Shown here: positions 32,638 to 40,646 of the stretch, in pieces
Numbering within the stretch: the first letter of the stretch is position 1
How the letters are laid out: the number at the start of each line of letters is the position of its first letter
NCBI GenBank assembly: GCA_020630695.1
Contig: JAHDIS010000033.1
Location: 1-44,395, forward strand
DNA from: Paracoccaceae bacterium
Lineage (GTDB): Bacteria > Pseudomonadota > Alphaproteobacteria > Rhodobacterales > Rhodobacteraceae
Direction of reading: 5' to 3'
Length of the DNA stretch: 44,395 nucleotides
The notes under the pieces: generated by a model
What the model saw: only the letters and a program-made list of their open reading frames with translations
The model's database searches: none
Told to the model about the DNA's origin: nothing
Program-made: the position numbers and the translations under genes

Positions 32638-33852
32638 ATGCGCGCTCTTCTCTGCTTGATTGCTCTATGTTTCGCCGTGTCCCAGCCTGCACTGGCTCAG
32701 GACACCACAGCCGAGGTCGATACTGGGGCCGCGGCTGTCGATCGCAGTGCCACCGGTGGTGCCCAGACACTCGAAGATATTCTGCGACGTCAGCGGGGCG
32801 AAGAAGTGGCCCCACGCGGCGACGCTGAAATTGACGACGGATCTGCCGCGGCAATGGTCGGACAGTTGGCGCCGCTTGGCGGCGCATCGGATTCCGAAGT
32901 TTGGCGCGCGCTGCGTTATGGCTATGACGGGGTCGAGGTCAGCTCCGGTGGGTCCGTTGGACGGGTCCTGATGCAGGATGGCGGCATGTGGTGGTATGAA
33001 TTCCGCGCTGGCCCTCTGTCAAAATACGGCGGCTGGTTGCTGCTCGGCACCATTGGGTTCCTCTTCGTTTTCTTTTTGCTGCGCGGGCGGATTCGGATCG
33101 ACGGCGAAAAAACCGGCAGCACTGTCACACGGTTCCAGTTCATCGAACGCTCTGCGCATTGGTTGCTGGCAGGTTCGTTCCTGCTGCTCGGGTTTACCGG
33201 CCTGTTTGTGAAATATGGCCGTGAACTGATCGCACCGCTCATTGGCAAGGATATGAATGCCACCTTGTTGCTGGCGTCCAAGTTTGTTCACAACAATGTC
33301 GCCTGGGCCTTTATGCTGGCGCTTGTCATGGTGTTTTTCATGTGGGTTTGGCACAATATTCCAAACCGTCACGACCTGACCTGGTTTGCGCAGGCGGGCG
33401 GTATCGTTGGCTCCAAGCACCCACCTGCCAAGAAGTTCAACGCCGGGCAAAAGATCATCTTCTGGAGTGTGATCTTGCTGGGCGGGTCGATTTCCGTTTC
33501 CGGCTTGTCACTGCTGTTCCCGTTCGAATTGCCGCTCTTTGCCAAGACTTTTGTGGTTCTCAACGATATCGGTGTGCCGGGCTGGTTGGGTATGGCGCCG
33601 TTCCCGGTCGAGTTGTCCCCGCAGGAGGAAATGCAGTTCGCACAGCTTTGGCATGCGATTGTCAGTTTTGTCCTGATGGCGATCATCATCGCGCACATCT
33701 ACATCGGCTCTGTCGGGATGGAAGGTGCATTTGATGCCATGGGCAGTGGTGAAGTGGACGAAGCCTGGGCCCATCAGCACCATTCCATCTGGCTCGAAGA
33801 GGTCAAGGCCAAGGAACAGGCCGGCCCGAAAGACGCAACCCCGGCGGAGTAA
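32638..33852 (+). CDS. fdhC: Formate dehydrogenase cytochrome b subunit gamma
   Basis: A 404-aa membrane subunit that passes electrons from FdhB to the quinone pool. A signal peptide (residues 1-20, ending PALAQ) leads to an unusually long ~120-residue periplasmic part, Ala/Asp-rich at first. Five hydrophobic segments follow: around YGGWLLLGTIGFLFVFFLL, HWLLAGSFLLLGFTGLF, WAFMLALVMVFFMWVW, IIFWSVILLGGSISVSGL and IVSFVLMAIIIAHIYIG. Candidate heme b histidines are in RSAHWLL, FVHNNVAW, WHNIPNRHD, LWHAIV and IIAHIYIG. ATG 32638 is chosen for the signal peptide and AGAGGACC upstream. It is separated from fdhB by 202 bp containing two hairpins. Confidence 0.9.
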   Translation: MRALLCLIALCFAVSQPALAQDTTAEVDTGAAAVDRSATGGAQTLEDILRRQRGEEVAPRGDAEIDDGSAAAMVGQLAPLGGASDSEVWRALRYGYDGVEVSSGGSVGRVLMQDGGMWWYEFRAGPLSKYGGWLLLGTIGFLFVFFLLRGRIRIDGEKTGSTVTRFQFIERSAHWLLAGSFLLLGFTGLFVKYGRELIAPLIGKDMNATLLLASKFVHNNVAWAFMLALVMVFFMWVWHNIPNRHDLTWFAQAGGIVGSKHPPAKKFNAGQKIIFWSVILLGGSISVSGLSLLFPFELPLFAKTFVVLNDIGVPGWLGMAPFPVELSPQEEMQFAQLWHAIVSFVLMAIIIAHIYIGSVGMEGAFDAMGSGEVDEAWAHQHHSIWLEEVKAKEQAGPKDATPAE

Positions 33853-33856
33853 CCCG

Positions 33857-35137
33857 GTGCTGCGCGGTCTGATAGCCGCCCTTGTCTTGTGGGCAGCGCC
33901 TGCTTTGGCGCAGGAGTTCAGCACGCTCAAAGGACATGGCGGGCCAATCATGGGACTTGCGGTGTCACCAGACGGGCAGATCGCAACCGCGAGTTTCGAC
34001 AATTCGGTGGGGCTATGGGATGGCCGCACACCCACTTGGCTGGAAGGGCATGATGCGGCAGTCACGGCGATCACATTTGGACAGCAAGGGCAGCTTGTGA
34101 CCGGCGGCGACGATTTCGCCATCCTGCTCTGGGATCAGGAAACAGGGCAGGGGGCCCGGATCGGTCAGCACAAAGGCAAAGTGACGTCATTGGCCCTGTC
34201 GCCGGAAGGATCCTTTGTCGTGTCGGGAAGCTGGGATGGCAGCGTCATGATCTGGCCGTTGGACGGTTCCGGTGATCCTGTGGAACTGCCCTATCCGGGG
34301 GCTGGCGTCAGCGCGGTTGCCTTGTCTGAAAGTGCAAAGGATCTCTATGTTGCCACGTCGCAGGGTCGATTGCTGGCCTATGATCTGACAGATCGGGGCA
34401 CGCCGAATGTTCTGGCGCGTCATGGTTTCGGCATCAACCGCTTGGCTCTTGGCCCGGGGTGGATTGCCTATGGCGCGGTGGATGGTGGAACCCGCGTGCT
34501 GGATTTGAAAACAGGCGAGCAGATCCGGGATTTCACTTTGGACCGAAGGCCCATCCTTGCCATGACTTACCATGCGAGCACGCAACAAATCGCGGTTGGT
34601 GATGGCGAAGGCTATATCATGATGATCGATGCCGAACGCTGGCGTATCAGCCATGATTTCCGTGCCGCGCGTCGCGGCCCTGTCTGGGCGCTGGCTTTTT
34701 CGACCGATGGTGCGGTGATCCATGCTGGCGGGATCGATGATCTGGCCTACAGCTGGCCGGTTGCTGCGCTCGACAGTTTCAACGCCGAAATGGGACAAGA
34801 GCGAAGCTTTCTTCGCGATGCCGCCTCGATGCCAAATGGCGAGAGGCAGTTCATGAGAAAGTGTTCGATATGCCATGCGCTGGATGCCGGGCCGTCCCGA
34901 AAGGCGGGGCCGACATTGCATGGTGTCTTTGGGCGCAATGCGGGATCTGTCGACGGGTACCCCTATTCGCCGATCCTAACGGGGTCGGACATCGTGTGGA
35001 ATGACGAGACGATAGATGCGCTGTTTGACGAGGGTCCGGATCACTATATTCCGGGCTCCAAAATGCCGATGCAGGTGATCGCCAAGCCCAATGACCGGGC
35101 CGATTTGATCGCCTTTTTGAAAGAGGCCACGCAATAG
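33857..35137 (+). CDS. WD40-repeat / cytochrome c fusion protein, exported
   Basis: A 426-aa secreted protein starting with GTG 4 bp after fdhC (GGAG 8 bp upstream). The signal peptide runs to about residue 19 (LWAAPALAQ). Residues 22-310 make a beta-propeller of WD40-like repeats: LKGHGGPIMGLAVSPDGQIA, LEGHDAAVTAITFGQQGQLV, then GSWDGSVMIWPLDG and later units. Residues 330-426 are a class I cytochrome c with the heme site CSICH and the axial Met in GSKMPMQV, plus a TLHGVFGRNAGS segment like mitochondrial cytochromes. It is likely a periplasmic electron carrier or docking protein for the formate dehydrogenase. The fusion architecture is unusual. Confidence 0.85.
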   Translation: MLRGLIAALVLWAAPALAQEFSTLKGHGGPIMGLAVSPDGQIATASFDNSVGLWDGRTPTWLEGHDAAVTAITFGQQGQLVTGGDDFAILLWDQETGQGARIGQHKGKVTSLALSPEGSFVVSGSWDGSVMIWPLDGSGDPVELPYPGAGVSAVALSESAKDLYVATSQGRLLAYDLTDRGTPNVLARHGFGINRLALGPGWIAYGAVDGGTRVLDLKTGEQIRDFTLDRRPILAMTYHASTQQIAVGDGEGYIMMIDAERWRISHDFRAARRGPVWALAFSTDGAVIHAGGIDDLAYSWPVAALDSFNAEMGQERSFLRDAASMPNGERQFMRKCSICHALDAGPSRKAGPTLHGVFGRNAGSVDGYPYSPILTGSDIVWNDETIDALFDEGPDHYIPGSKMPMQVIAKPNDRADLIAFLKEATQ

Positions 35138-35165
35138 TCGCGGCCAGAGCAGGGGAGAGAATTGA

Positions 35166-35291
35166 ATGAAATCGGTTGTTACCGGACTTGTCCTTATGGT
35201 GCTTGTCTCTTTGGGCGCGTATTTCACGCTGCAACAAATGGGATATTCATCCGAAGATACATTTTCAGGCCCTTCGGTGCGCCTCGACTAA
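35166..35291 (+). CDS. 41-residue single-pass membrane peptide
   Basis: A very short gene with an excellent ribosome site (AGGGGAGAG) 6 bp before the ATG. The product starts MKSVVTGLVLMVLVSLGAYF, one hydrophobic helix, followed by a polar tail (QMGYSSEDTFSGPSVRLD). It comes 28 bp after the cytochrome fusion gene and is probably the last gene of the formate dehydrogenase operon. It could be a small subunit or assembly factor of the membrane complex. No homologue is recognised. Confidence 0.65.
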   Translation: MKSVVTGLVLMVLVSLGAYFTLQQMGYSSEDTFSGPSVRLD

Positions 35292-35364
35292 GGTTGTCCT
35301 GAACGATGCGGATCGGGAAAGTGTCGCAGCTATGCCGCCCAGTGAGGCGTGTTAGGGTCAAGGA

Positions 35365-36699
35365 ATGAACGACAAAGACGACTATGGCAGCGATCTGGAA
35401 CGCGCTTCGATCCTCGTGATCGATGATGAACCGGGTATGCGCAATTTCCTGACCAAGATTCTGGAGCCACGCGCCAAAAGAGTGGAACAGGCTTCCAGCC
35501 CGGCAGAGGCCAGCCAGCGACTGGATGAATCCCATTTTGATCTGGTGATCGTCGACAACATCATGCCCGGCAAGACGGGTCTGGACTGGATCACCGAACA
35601 GCGCCGCAAGGGCTTTTTCGCCGATGTCATAATGATCACCGCCTATGCGGATCTGGACGTGGCAATTGCAGCCTTGCGCGCCGGGGTGAGCGATTTTGTT
35701 CTCAAACCGTTTCGGGCAAACCAGATTTTGGGCGCTGTGTCCCGGACGCTCGATCGCAAGATGCTGCGCCGGGATAACACACTGTTGCGCCATGCATTGT
35801 CGTCGGGCGACAACCATCCCCAGTTACTTGGAACGTCACCTGCCTTGGCCGAGGTTCGGCAAATTCTGGAAAGATTGGCGCCGCTTCCGACGCCCGTGCT
35901 TTTCACCGGGGCCAGCGGAACAGGCAAAGAGGTTGCTGCCCGCAGTTTGCACCAATTGTCGGATAGGGCAGGCAATCCTTTCGTGGCCGTGAACTGTGCC
36001 GCGATTGCGCCGGATCGGATTGCGCAGGATCTGTTTGGCGTTAGTGACGAAGGTGCGCAGCGCAAGGCGGGTTTGTTCCTTCTGGCGGATGGAGGAACAT
36101 TGTTCCTCGACGAAGTTGCCCAGATGCCCGAAGCCGTTCAGGCAGCGCTCTTGCGTGTATTGGAAGATCAGCGCATCCGTCCTCTGGGTGCCGAACGGGA
36201 CATTCCCCTGAATCTGCGACTGGCGTTTGCAACGAACATTGATCTGGCAACAGCCGTTGCTGATGGTCGGTTCCGGGCGGACCTTTATCACAGGATCAAT
36301 GTGGTAAACGTACAAATGCCGCTGTTGCAGGATCGGTCCGAAGACATTGTCGAATTGGCTGCGCTCTTCATGAAGCAGTTTTCAACGCTGCTCGGCATGC
36401 CCGCGCTGGATTTGGACGAACAGACCTTGCTCAAGCTGCGCCGCTATGAGTGGCCGGGCAATGTGCGCGAGTTGCGCAATCTGATCGAACGGTCGGTTAT
36501 CCTCGGGGCGTTTCCCAAAGACTTCGCGGGCAGTGGTTCCGTCACCGGCGCTCAGGCCATTGAGAACCTCGATCTCGTGATGCAGCGCCACATGGTGCAT
36601 ATTCTGGATTTATGCGATGGAAACCGGGCCGAAGCCGCCCGGCGTCTGGGGGTTTCGCGCAAGACCATCGACCGAAAGATGGCAGTCTGGGAAGGGTAG
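35365..36699 (+). CDS. NtrC-like AAA+ response regulator lacking the GAFTGA loop
   Basis: A 444-aa regulator. The receiver (residues 14-130) has the acidic pair in LVIDDEPGMR, phospho-acceptor D64 in LVIVDNIMPGKTG and K114 in FVLKPF. The AAA+ domain has Walker A GASGTGKE (182-189) and Walker B GGTLFLDE (243-250), with the RADLYHRINV arginine finger region. Between them the sigma-54 contact motif is missing: ELFGHEKGAFTGA-type sequence is replaced by DLFGVSDEGAQRKAG, about four residues shorter. A FIS-type helix-turn-helix ends the protein (GNRAEAARRLGVSRKTIDRK). It therefore probably acts without sigma-54, as known for Rhodobacter capsulatus NtrC. The histidine kinase at 38.5 kb is the likely partner and the formate dehydrogenase operon upstream the likely target. 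Confidence 0.9.
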   Translation: MNDKDDYGSDLERASILVIDDEPGMRNFLTKILEPRAKRVEQASSPAEASQRLDESHFDLVIVDNIMPGKTGLDWITEQRRKGFFADVIMITAYADLDVAIAALRAGVSDFVLKPFRANQILGAVSRTLDRKMLRRDNTLLRHALSSGDNHPQLLGTSPALAEVRQILERLAPLPTPVLFTGASGTGKEVAARSLHQLSDRAGNPFVAVNCAAIAPDRIAQDLFGVSDEGAQRKAGLFLLADGGTLFLDEVAQMPEAVQAALLRVLEDQRIRPLGAERDIPLNLRLAFATNIDLATAVADGRFRADLYHRINVVNVQMPLLQDRSEDIVELAALFMKQFSTLLGMPALDLDEQTLLKLRRYEWPGNVRELRNLIERSVILGAFPKDFAGSGSVTGAQAIENLDLVMQRHMVHILDLCDGNRAEAARRLGVSRKTIDRKMAVWEG

Positions 36700-36780
36700 G
36701 GCCCAACCCGACAATGGCTCTGAAACCCTTCGGGCAAAAGTCGCACTGGAACCTTCACGTCGTGGCGCGGTCGTATTACT

Positions 36781-37194
36781 GTGAGGCCGCATCAACCAAA
36801 AACCATTGATTGGCGTAGTCTGAATTATTTTCCTAGACTCGTTTCGGCGGTATTTGCCGCTAGTCTTTCATCAGCTGCGCTGGCGGGGGGTCTGCAGACC
36901 GCTGCGGGCAAAACAGACTTGTCAGCCACCGATTGCGCCGTAAGAGCACTCGAAGCATTCAAAGCTCTTGGGGTCGAAAACGCCCGGACAAGCCAGAATC
37001 TGAAGAACTGGAAACCCGAAACCGCCGAGAAGGGCTCTTCCCGGACATTGTCCGTCTTTGGTGGTGCAAACGGTGTCTCGGCGTCAGTAATGTGCAAACC
37101 GTTTGAAGGAGACCTTGTCTTCTTCACGTCCACCGACTCGGAAAGCGTCGTTTCGGTGACCGCTCTTTGGAATGCGTTTTATGGCCTGAACTGA
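36781..37194 (+). CDS. Secreted hypothetical protein
   Basis: A 137-aa protein with a GTG start and a signal peptide that follows a ~17-residue polar leader; cleavage is likely near SAALAGG at residue 36. The mature part has two cysteines (in ATDCAVRAL and SVMCKPFEG) that could pair in the periplasm, and it looks like a small alpha/beta fold. I recognise no family. It stands 81 bp after the NtrC-like regulator gene. The start is uncertain because the leader is long. Confidence 0.55.
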   Translation: MRPHQPKTIDWRSLNYFPRLVSAVFAASLSSAALAGGLQTAAGKTDLSATDCAVRALEAFKALGVENARTSQNLKNWKPETAEKGSSRTLSVFGGANGVSASVMCKPFEGDLVFFTSTDSESVVSVTALWNAFYGLN

Positions 37195-37405
37195 TCCGCG
37201 CGTTTCTGGGACCGCTCATTTCAAAATGCGACCTGATCGCGCTTCTTGTGCCAGAACTTTCGGGAAACAACTGCAGAAACGGATGCTGGCAATTGCGCGC
37301 GTATGTCCTGCGACGCAAGCGTCCTATTTTCGGTCGCTCGTAGGTCTTGTATCGCGGGCCAGTGCTGCATAAACCGCCTGAGATACAAAGACAGGGGAGA
37401 GGGAC

Positions 37406-38515
37406 ATGACCAAGACTGTTGTGAATAGCTGGAACGAATGGGATCCGCTGAAACATGTGATCGTCGGGCGCGCAGATGATTGTCATATCCCACCCGAAGA
37501 ACCAGCCCTGGACGCCAAGGTTCCCGAAGACAGCGACATGCGTGGTCAGTGGGGCAGGCGCCCACAGGAAACCATTGATCGGGCCAATGAATTGCTCGAC
37601 AATTTCGCAGCTCAGCTTGAGGCGCGTGGCGTGCGGGTTGATCGCCCGGACTGCATTGATCATAGCCAGCCGGTTACCACGCCGGATTTCCACACGGACA
37701 GCCAGTTCGGATGCATGCCGCCCCGGGATGTACTGCTGACAGTTGGGTCGGAAATCCTTGAGGCAACGATGTCTTATCGCTGCCGTTGGTTCGAATATTT
37801 AAACTACCGCCCTTTGATGCAGCGCTACTGGGAAGAAGATCCGAACTTTCGCCACGAAGCGGCGCCCAAACCGCGTTTGACCGATGCGGATTATCATCCT
37901 GACTACCTGTCCGAAAAGATCGGTGAGGCCAAGCGGCTGGAATGGGCGGCCGAGAAGTTCTTTGTCACGACCGAGGAAGAGCCGCTGTTCGATGCCGCTG
38001 ATGTTCTGCGGTTCGGCAAGGATCTGGTGGTGCAGCATGGCTTTACAACCAACCTCAAGGGCATCGAATGGATTCGCCGCCACTTCCCGGATCATCGGGT
38101 TCATGCGGTGAACTTCCCCGGCGATCCCTATCCGATCCACATCGACGCAACCTTTACGCCGTTGCGTCCCGGTTTGATCCTGAACAACCCGCAGCGCCGG
38201 TTGCCCCAAGATCAGCGCGAGATGTTCGAAAAGAATGGCTGGGAAATCGTGGATGCTGCGCAGCCGGCGCACAATCAGCCACCGCCGCTTTGCTATTCGT
38301 CGGTTTGGCTGTCCATGAACGTTCTGGTTCTGGACCCAAAGACGGTCTGCGTTGAAAAGTCCGAAGTCTATCAGGCCGAACAAATGGACAAGTTGGGTAT
38401 GGAAGTCGTCGAGGTCGAATTGCGCGATGCCTACGCCTTTGGTGGCGGCCTGCATTGCTGTACCGCGGACGTCTACCGTGAAGGCAAGTGCGAAGACTAC
38501 TTCCCCAACCTTTGA
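37406..38515 (+). CDS. Glycine amidinotransferase-like enzyme (AGAT family)
   Basis: A 369-aa amidinotransferase of the pentein fold. All three positions of the AGAT catalytic triad are conserved in context: Asp in EPLFDAADVLRFGKD near residue 193, His in YPIHIDATFTPLRPGLILNN near 248, and Cys in GGGLHCCTADVYREGK near 354. AGAT moves the amidino group of arginine to glycine, making guanidinoacetate and ornithine; relatives use other acceptors. Length matches the family. The ATG follows AGGGGAGAGGGAC. It is monocistronic, lying between the response regulator and kinase genes and convergent with the kinase over a shared hairpin at 38522-38543. The acceptor substrate is not known. Confidence 0.88.
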   Translation: MTKTVVNSWNEWDPLKHVIVGRADDCHIPPEEPALDAKVPEDSDMRGQWGRRPQETIDRANELLDNFAAQLEARGVRVDRPDCIDHSQPVTTPDFHTDSQFGCMPPRDVLLTVGSEILEATMSYRCRWFEYLNYRPLMQRYWEEDPNFRHEAAPKPRLTDADYHPDYLSEKIGEAKRLEWAAEKFFVTTEEEPLFDAADVLRFGKDLVVQHGFTTNLKGIEWIRRHFPDHRVHAVNFPGDPYPIHIDATFTPLRPGLILNNPQRRLPQDQREMFEKNGWEIVDAAQPAHNQPPPLCYSSVWLSMNVLVLDPKTVCVEKSEVYQAEQMDKLGMEVVEVELRDAYAFGGGLHCCTADVYREGKCEDYFPNL

Positions 38516-38521
38516 CCGACG

Positions 38522-38543
38522 GGCGGCGCGCTATTGCGCCGCC
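38522..38543. terminator. Bidirectional hairpin between convergent genes
   Basis: GGCGGCGC-GCTATT-GCGCCGCC, followed by ATTTCC on the plus strand. It ends the amidinotransferase transcript and covers the kinase stop codon. The T run is weak. Confidence 0.55.
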
Positions 38544-40504
38544 ATTTCCCGGCCTTCTGTCTGGGGTAGCCAAACTTCGAAAGCGGCCCCACCAGCCTCC
38601 AGGTTTTTCGCTGAAATGATCCCGCCGGCACGTTGAACAATGGTCTGGCTGATTGAAAGGCCCAGCCCGGTGCCTTCGGCTATTTTGGTGGTGTAAAACG
38701 GGTCAAATACCGAGGCGATGCGATCCGCCGGTATGCCAGGGCCAGTGTCCTGCACGGTCAAGCACGCACCGGGTACACCTTCTCGAGACTGTGGAGACAC
38801 CTTCAAAGTCAGCCGGCCCTGATCGCCCATAGCCTGCAATGCGTTGACGATCAGATTGATGACGACCTGTTGCAGTTCTCCGGGATCAATTCGAACAGAA
38901 GGCACCTGATCCAGGACCGTAACGGTTTCGATCTGGCTGCGTGTGAGCATGTGTTCGACCAGAACAAGACAGTCCGCAACAATTGGAGGGATGTCGACCG
39001 CAGTCGCGGTTTCCGCGTATTCGCCGGGGCGGGCGAACTGCAACAGCTTTCCGACGATCGCGGAAATGCGTGTCACCTGTCGGTCGATCAGATCCAGCTC
39101 GGTCCTCACGGGTTCAGCCTTGTCAGCCAGCGTTTCGCGCATGACGTCCACATTTCCCTGAATCACGGCAACCGGGTTATTGATCTCATGCGCGACACCG
39201 GCGGTAATTTCGCCGATGGAGGCCAGTTTTTCGCTCATGACCAGCTGTTGAAAGGTCTGTTCCAGTTTGGCGTTTGCTTCGCGCAGTTCTGCGGTGCGCT
39301 GATCGACCCGTTCGTTCAATTCTCCGGCCCAAGTTCTGAGATCCCTGTCCCGATCCTGTATCTGGTTCAAAAGGCTGTCGAGGTGCGCCGCAACCTGACC
39401 GATTTCGTCGCGTGACCCGATGCTGCCGTTGCGTGCTGACAAATCGCCATCTTCAACCCTTTGCATGGTCTGGGTCATGCGTTCGAGCGGGGCAAAGATG
39501 CCACCGGCGAGCCACAGGAAAACCGGAACCGAAATGGCCAGAACCGCGATAAAAGCGCCGATCATCCAAAGGTAGGCTTCGCGTTTGGCAGCGGCAAAAG
39601 GTGCCTCCAGAAATCCGACGTAGAGCATGCCGACACGCTCGCCAAAGCTGTCGGTAATTGGCAGGTAACCCGAGATGTACCAGTCGTTCACAACAAAGGC
39701 CCGATCCAGCCAGGTTTGGCCCTTGTCCAATACGCCACTGCGGACAACAGCGGACACGCGAGTGCCAAGCGCGCGAACGTCTTCGAACAGTCGAACGTTT
39801 GTCGATACGCGCACATCCTCAAGAAACAGGGTCGCTGTGCCCTGACGTTCGCCACCAGTGACGGCGTTCAGATAGACCAGCGCGTTGATCGTATCGATAA
39901 AGTCCAGATTTCGGTTCAGGAGAATGCCGCCAACCAAAACGCCATCATGTCCGGGTACGCGCACAGGGGCGGCGGCGTGGACGACCATGCCGCGGTCTTC
40001 GACGGTTCTTTGTGTTGGAACGGCTGCTTCTGTTGCAATCAGCTGAATACGGGCGCGTCCTGCCAGTCTGCCCGGCAGCGCCTCAAGGTCTTTTGCGGCA
40101 AAGATATCAACGGCGGTGCGAGGCGTGCCCTGCAAAGCGGTTTGCACAACGGGCCACCGTTCAGCAGCGTCCTGTGCGGCGCCCCGTGGCAGGTAGTACA
40201 GAAAGTCGAGACCAAGCTCAGCGCGCTTGGTTTCGAAGAACTGGCCGGCCCGCTCGGGTTCCTGCATCAGGATGTTGGTAAAGTCCGCCGCTTCGGAAAT
40301 GCCGCGCAAGTCCAAGCCGGTGCCTTCCATAATCCGTGCGAGATATTGCTCGGCAATGCGCAGGTCGCTTTCCACATTGGCAATCAGCACCTCGTCGTAG
40401 TCAGCCGTCCAGCGCGTCATTCCAAGAATGAGCAGCAAAGGCATGAGCACGATCAACGGCAGCAAGGCCAAGGTCAGCAATCGAAGGCGGACTGAGGTTA
40501 ACAT
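38531..40504 (-). CDS. Sensor histidine kinase with periplasmic cache domain and HAMP
   Basis: A 657-aa membrane kinase. An N-terminal helix (about residues 8-29) and a second (about 312-335) enclose a ~280-residue periplasmic sensor that resembles a double-cache fold. HAMP follows (GIFAPLERMTQTMQRVEDGD), then a coiled coil (residues 390-440). The phospho-acceptor His is in ITAGVAHEINNPVAVIQGN, of the NtrB-like class. ATPase motifs are INLIVNALQAMGD (N box), DTGPGIP (G1) and GTGLGLSISQ (G2). It is the natural partner of the NtrC-like regulator at 35.4 kb, which lies across two genes and in convergent orientation. The signal it detects is unknown; formate or another periplasmic metabolite is possible. 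Confidence 0.92.
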   Translation of the reverse strand: MLTSVRLRLLTLALLPLIVLMPLLLILGMTRWTADYDEVLIANVESDLRIAEQYLARIMEGTGLDLRGISEAADFTNILMQEPERAGQFFETKRAELGLDFLYYLPRGAAQDAAERWPVVQTALQGTPRTAVDIFAAKDLEALPGRLAGRARIQLIATEAAVPTQRTVEDRGMVVHAAAPVRVPGHDGVLVGGILLNRNLDFIDTINALVYLNAVTGGERQGTATLFLEDVRVSTNVRLFEDVRALGTRVSAVVRSGVLDKGQTWLDRAFVVNDWYISGYLPITDSFGERVGMLYVGFLEAPFAAAKREAYLWMIGAFIAVLAISVPVFLWLAGGIFAPLERMTQTMQRVEDGDLSARNGSIGSRDEIGQVAAHLDSLLNQIQDRDRDLRTWAGELNERVDQRTAELREANAKLEQTFQQLVMSEKLASIGEITAGVAHEINNPVAVIQGNVDVMRETLADKAEPVRTELDLIDRQVTRISAIVGKLLQFARPGEYAETATAVDIPPIVADCLVLVEHMLTRSQIETVTVLDQVPSVRIDPGELQQVVINLIVNALQAMGDQGRLTLKVSPQSREGVPGACLTVQDTGPGIPADRIASVFDPFYTTKIAEGTGLGLSISQTIVQRAGGIISAKNLEAGGAAFEVWLPQTEGREMAAQ

Positions 40505-40564
40505 GGTTTGAAAAGCTTAGAGCAGGGCAGTCGATAACCGCAACAAAACACTGCCTGCAAAACC

Positions 40565-40594
40565 ACACGCGAAATCCAGTGCGATTTCGCGTGT
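40565..40594 (-). terminator. Hairpin terminator of the isomerase operon
   Basis: ACACGCGAAATC-CAGTGC-GATTTCGCGTGT: perfect 12-bp stem. On the minus strand it is followed by GGTTTT. It stands between the end of the isomerase gene and the kinase start, so it likely ends the upstream transcript. Confidence 0.6.
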
Positions 40595-40646
40595 AATCCG
40601 TTTTATGTTAAGAATTGATCATGGTGCAGGTTGGATCCCGCCGGGT

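Noticed and set aside
37246-37428. 60-codon frame upstream of the amidinotransferase gene
   Set aside because: Cys-rich but unsupported, with no good ribosome site, and it runs into the start of the real gene in another frame.
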